NCBI GenBank assembly: GCA_023417745.1
Contig: JAEZEM010000304.1
Span: forward strand, 1-17,416
Direction: 5' to 3'
Source: Pseudomonadota bacterium
Lineage (GTDB): Bacteria > Desulfobacterota > Desulfovibrionia > Desulfovibrionales > Desulfovibrionaceae
Length of the DNA: 17,416 nucleotides
Below are positions 14,416 through 17,416 of this stretch, one piece after another (position 1 is the stretch's first letter; each line of letters begins with the position of its first letter). The notes under the pieces are model-generated. The model made no database searches, was not told where the DNA came from, and saw nothing but the letters and a program-made list of their open reading frames with translations. The position numbers and the translations under genes are program-made.

Positions 14416-17400
14416 TACCGCGCACCTCCTATGCGTTTTTCAAATTCGGCTAGCGCCTGCTTGGTGAGCGCGTCGGCCTGGTCCAGATAGGTCTGGCGCT
14501 GCTGCGGCGTCAGGCGAGGGCTGTCATCGGCGGCGCGCCTGAGCTTCCCGGCCTTGGCCATGACGGCGTCGGCCCATTTGACCAGTCCGGCTTTCGTGTC
14601 CAGGCCGGAGGACTTCACCAGCGACCGTGCCTCATCAGCACGGCCGGCCTGGATGAGCTCCTTGTATTGGTCCAAGGCCTCGTGGACCCTGGACCGCTCG
14701 CCGAGGTAGCGGATCTCCGGCGTCAGTTGCCCGGTCCGATAGGCCTCGTCGAATTCCCTGGCTGCCGCCGTGATCTGCCGGTTGATGGCGTCGATGCGTA
14801 GCCGCTTGTCTTCAGAGCTGATGCTCGGCGATTCCTGGATGCCGGCGATTTCGGCGCGCATGTCGCTCAACTTCTGCGACAGCGCTCGGGCCGATGGCGC
14901 AAAGAAGGCGTTGCGGTCGTACTGCCCGGCCCCAGCCTGGTCTCCAGCCTCAATCAACGCTTTGCGCCCCTGGCTGGCCTGGGTGGCCTCTTCCATGTTC
15001 TTGTAGAACCGGTCCACGGACTCGCCTGAGCCGATGGGTTCCCTGGCCACGAAGCCGCGCACCAGGGGCACGTCTGCGGCGGTCTTGGCCACGGGCGGGA
15101 TGTTTGGGTCACGGAGGGCCAGGTCGCCAGCATCCAGGGCCATCTTGCCCATACTGCCCGTCCAGGCCCGGAACCAGTTGTCGAGCTGGATGGGGGAGAC
15201 GTCGGTGAGCTTTCCGACGCGCTTGGCGATCTCCGACGTGCCGGAGTTGGCGCGCATCCCCGGCGGAAGAGACTGCACCGACTGGTTCTCCAGGGGCTTT
15301 CCCCGGAAGAAGCTGTAGTTGGTCATGGACTCGACCAGCGGCAGGGCGGCCGTGGGCATCCAGCCCGGCGTGAGCGCATCCAGCGCGGCCCGGCCGACGT
15401 CCTTGAACCCCTGGGGATCGCGCTTGTAGGCGAAGTCCACGATGCGTTCCGGCAGAGAGCCGAAGAGGATGCCGAGCTCGAAAGGCTTGGGGATGCGCAA
15501 GATCGTGTCGCCGACCTTAACGCACCAGAAATAGTCCTTCTGCCAGGCCGGGAGCTCTTCATACCACTGCTGGCCCTGGTTGTGCATCGCCAGCAGGACG
15601 GACGGCAGGGTGATGCCCAGTCCGGCCCGAAGCAACGTCATGCCGGGCCGCTCTTTGAGCGCTCGGGCCATCTTGTCCACGCCCTGCACGTTGGCGTTCC
15701 AGAACGCCACGATCTGGTTTAGGATGCGTGTGTCCGAACCCATGCGCGAGAAATCGAGGGTCAGGTCCCTAGACTCGGCCATGGCCTCAAGTGGCGTCAT
15801 CCCTCTCTCCCGGGCCTTGATGAACGCGCCGACTCGCGTCCCTTTCTCGCCGAACTCCGAGATGGATTGGAGAGGAGACAACAAAGCCTCCAAGGCCTTC
15901 TTGGGGTTCCTGACGTAAGAGCCCAAAGAGTCTCGCCCTGTTTTGAAACCGACCAAGTCCTTCGTCGTGACCCGAACCGCCTCCCGATCCAGGGAGGTCA
16001 TGAACGCTTCCGCCCCGCCGGCCGCCCGCCATTCGCTGTACCAGTCTGATCCGCCGCCGATCTCTCCCTTGATCGTGTGGAAGACGCCCCGAGTGAAGTC
16101 CGTGAAAGGGTTGTAGCCGATAGGAGATTTCCCGCCGTCGGACTTCGAGTACATGAAGGCGCTGATCTGGTCGCGGATCGGGTTTCGCGCGATGAATTCC
16201 AGGCCCATGGTCGCCCCGACCCGGAGCATCTTGGCCGGGATGGCCATGGCCTGGACGATGACATTGGCCTCACGCGGGTTGAACGCCTCCAGGGCCCGGG
16301 CCACGTCGGTCGGGACTTTCCAGTAGGTCTTCTGGCCGTTTTGCACCGTCACCAGCGCATCACGCGGGGCCAGGCCGCCTTTTTTATAGAGCTTGATCTC
16401 CTCAGCCAGGTCCGGCGTCAGGTTGCGCAAGTCCACGATCTGCTGGTGCAGCTTCAGCGTCTCCACCAGCTTCACGGCCCTGGCCACGTTGGCGATGGTC
16501 GCCTCGGTGGACGGCAGGACCTTGCGTTCGCTGCCCTTTATTTTGCGGACCACGTCCCGGGAGCCGACCGACGTCTTCCCGACGTCCTCCATCTCACGGT
16601 GGAAGCTGGCGTAATACTCGCTCTCCGGGGCCTTGAGGATGGCATCGTAAGCCTCCCTGGAGATCCATCCGGCCTCATGCAAAGGCGTCAAGATGGCGTC
16701 GCGCTCGAACTGGCGATGCGCCGCCGACACGCCGCGCAGCATGGCCATGGCGTCCTGGCCGTATTTGCGCTCCAATCGACGAATCTCGAACTCGGCCCGG
16801 GCCTGGTCGTTGCCGCGCACGTCCGGGCGATGGATGGCCAGGGCGCGTTCACGTTCGGCCGCGCGCAGGCTCTCATAGTCCCGGTACTGCTCTTCGCTCT
16901 TCAAGGGGGCCAGGATGTCCTTGAGGGATTTCGTCCCCGGAACATACGTCGTCTCCTGGCCGTCGATGCCGTAGCGCAGCGCCCCCTTGCCGGCCAACAT
17001 CTCCTCGGCGATGCCACCCAGGCCTCGCAGTCGGCGCACCTGATTCTCGACGTTTTGCGCCGCCACGGAATCGGCCCGGGCCGCCAGGTCAACGATGGGC
17101 TGGTCCTTGTGCACGAACCGCCGATAACCCTCCCGGCCGAACTCCCTGGCGCGTTCCGCCACAGGCTCACGGGGCTGGCCGTCGAAGGCGATGCGGTCGC
17201 GCTGGTAATCGCCCTGGCCCTGAACGGAGAACCTCGCGGCAGGCTCGCCGCCCTGGACGGTCTTCTCCCTGGTCATGCGCACCAGCGATTCCTGCAGCAG
17301 GGCGCGCAGGTCAGCCGTCTTCGGCGTGGCCCAGCCGTTCTTGACCAGCCAGCCACGCACGTAATCCACGAACTTGCCCCACAGGCTGCGTTCCTGGGGT

Positions 17401-17416
17401 GTCAGGGCCTGGCCCA
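14415..17416 (-). CDS. Large phage polyvalent/internal virion protein (LPD38-like), N-terminus outside
   Basis: About 999 residues are visible and the frame is open to the right edge, so the apparent GTG at 17369 is not the start. The C-terminal two thirds look like the LPD38 domain of large polyvalent phage proteins: EFIARNPIRDQISAF (near 16150-16205), FTDFTRGVFHTIKG, LDFSRMGSDTRILNQ and IVAFWNANVQGVDKMARAL (15650-15770), WQKDYFWCVKVG and IPKPFELGILFGSLPERIVDF (15430-15550). The last ~250 residues are highly charged and helical, probably coiled coil. Such proteins are packaged and delivered into the host with the DNA, and their N-terminal parts often carry enzyme domains; here that part is outside the window. 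Exact function is unknown. It overlaps the next gene as TAATG. Confidence 0.65.
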   Translation of the reverse strand, partial: GQALTPQERSLWGKFVDYVRGWLVKNGWATPKTADLRALLQESLVRMTREKTVQGGEPAARFSVQGQGDYQRDRIAFDGQPREPVAERAREFGREGYRRFVHKDQPIVDLAARADSVAAQNVENQVRRLRGLGGIAEEMLAGKGALRYGIDGQETTYVPGTKSLKDILAPLKSEEQYRDYESLRAAERERALAIHRPDVRGNDQARAEFEIRRLERKYGQDAMAMLRGVSAAHRQFERDAILTPLHEAGWISREAYDAILKAPESEYYASFHREMEDVGKTSVGSRDVVRKIKGSERKVLPSTEATIANVARAVKLVETLKLHQQIVDLRNLTPDLAEEIKLYKKGGLAPRDALVTVQNGQKTYWKVPTDVARALEAFNPREANVIVQAMAIPAKMLRVGATMGLEFIARNPIRDQISAFMYSKSDGGKSPIGYNPFTDFTRGVFHTIKGEIGGGSDWYSEWRAAGGAEAFMTSLDREAVRVTTKDLVGFKTGRDSLGSYVRNPKKALEALLSPLQSISEFGEKGTRVGAFIKARERGMTPLEAMAESRDLTLDFSRMGSDTRILNQIVAFWNANVQGVDKMARALKERPGMTLLRAGLGITLPSVLLAMHNQGQQWYEELPAWQKDYFWCVKVGDTILRIPKPFELGILFGSLPERIVDFAYKRDPQGFKDVGRAALDALTPGWMPTAALPLVESMTNYSFFRGKPLENQSVQSLPPGMRANSGTSEIAKRVGKLTDVSPIQLDNWFRAWTGSMGKMALDAGDLALRDPNIPPVAKTAADVPLVRGFVAREPIGSGESVDRFYKNMEEATQASQGRKALIEAGDQAGAGQYDRNAFFAPSARALSQKLSDMRAEIAGIQESPSISSEDKRLRIDAINRQITAAAREFDEAYRTGQLTPEIRYLGERSRVHEALDQYKELIQAGRADEARSLVKSSGLDTKAGLVKWADAVMAKAGKLRRAADDSPRLTPQQRQTYLDQADALTKQALAEFEKRIGGAR

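Larger units (their letters stand above)
10033..17416. mobile_element. Prophage or phage remnant (right part outside window)
   Basis: All six genes from 10163 to the right edge are on the minus strand, tightly packed, and read as virion parts: an internal/polyvalent protein, a head-binding fibre adaptor, small structural and glycine-rich proteins, a tailspike and a fibre-associated protein. A strong terminator closes the operon 33 bases short of the first gene (10130), and comM is interrupted just beyond. Large polyvalent protein plus tailspike adaptor points to a podovirus-like particle. No integrase, transposase, terminase, portal or lysis gene is inside the window, so completeness is unknown. 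Confidence 0.8.

Overview
The window comes from a GC-rich Gram-negative chromosome. The SecA, MotAB, DsrE-like and YifB/ComM proteins, the many short secreted proteins and the hairpin-type intergenic repeats fit a Desulfovibrio-like sulfate reducer (Desulfovibrionaceae). This placement is inference, because there is no rRNA or other marker in the window.

Host part, 1 to about 10030. The 3' two thirds of secA (1-1772, +) end at a probable terminator. Next come the flagellar stator genes motA and motB (1948-3577, +, overlapping by 14 bases). A pentamer microsatellite and a double-hairpin intergenic repeat follow, then a DsrE-like sulfur-relay gene and a cysteine-motif protein of unknown function (3768-4587, +). 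A clearly AT-richer islet on the minus strand (about 4740-5340) carries yidD and a DUF4177-like gene. Then come two short exported proteins of unknown function (5465-5773 and 5874-6446, -) and a 49-residue single-span membrane protein with its own promoter and terminator (6645-6794, -). A large hybrid histidine kinase with two GAF-like regions and a receiver (6979-9552, +) is read away from it. The kinase ends in a 4-base convergent overlap with the stop of yifB/comM.

Phage part, about 10033 to 17416. yifB/comM keeps only its last ~160 codons (9549-10034, -). At about 10032 its homology stops abruptly and phage sequence begins: an AT-rich end with an inverted repeat, a strong bidirectional terminator, then a tightly packed minus-strand late operon. 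In transcription order (right to left) it encodes a ~1000-residue polyvalent/internal-virion-like protein that runs off the window, a head-binding tail-fibre adaptor, a small structural protein, a glycine-rich tip-like adhesin, a beta-helix tailspike, and a small tail-fibre-associated protein. Genes are joined by TAATG overlaps or very short gaps, as expected for co-translated virion parts. The simplest reading is a podovirus-like prophage (or phage remnant) inserted in comM, with its receptor-binding module at the junction. Whether a transposase (Mu-like) or an integrase placed it there cannot be told from this window.

No tRNA, rRNA, CRISPR array, insertion sequence, integrase or reverse transcriptase was seen. 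No stretch longer than 300 bases lacks a gene.
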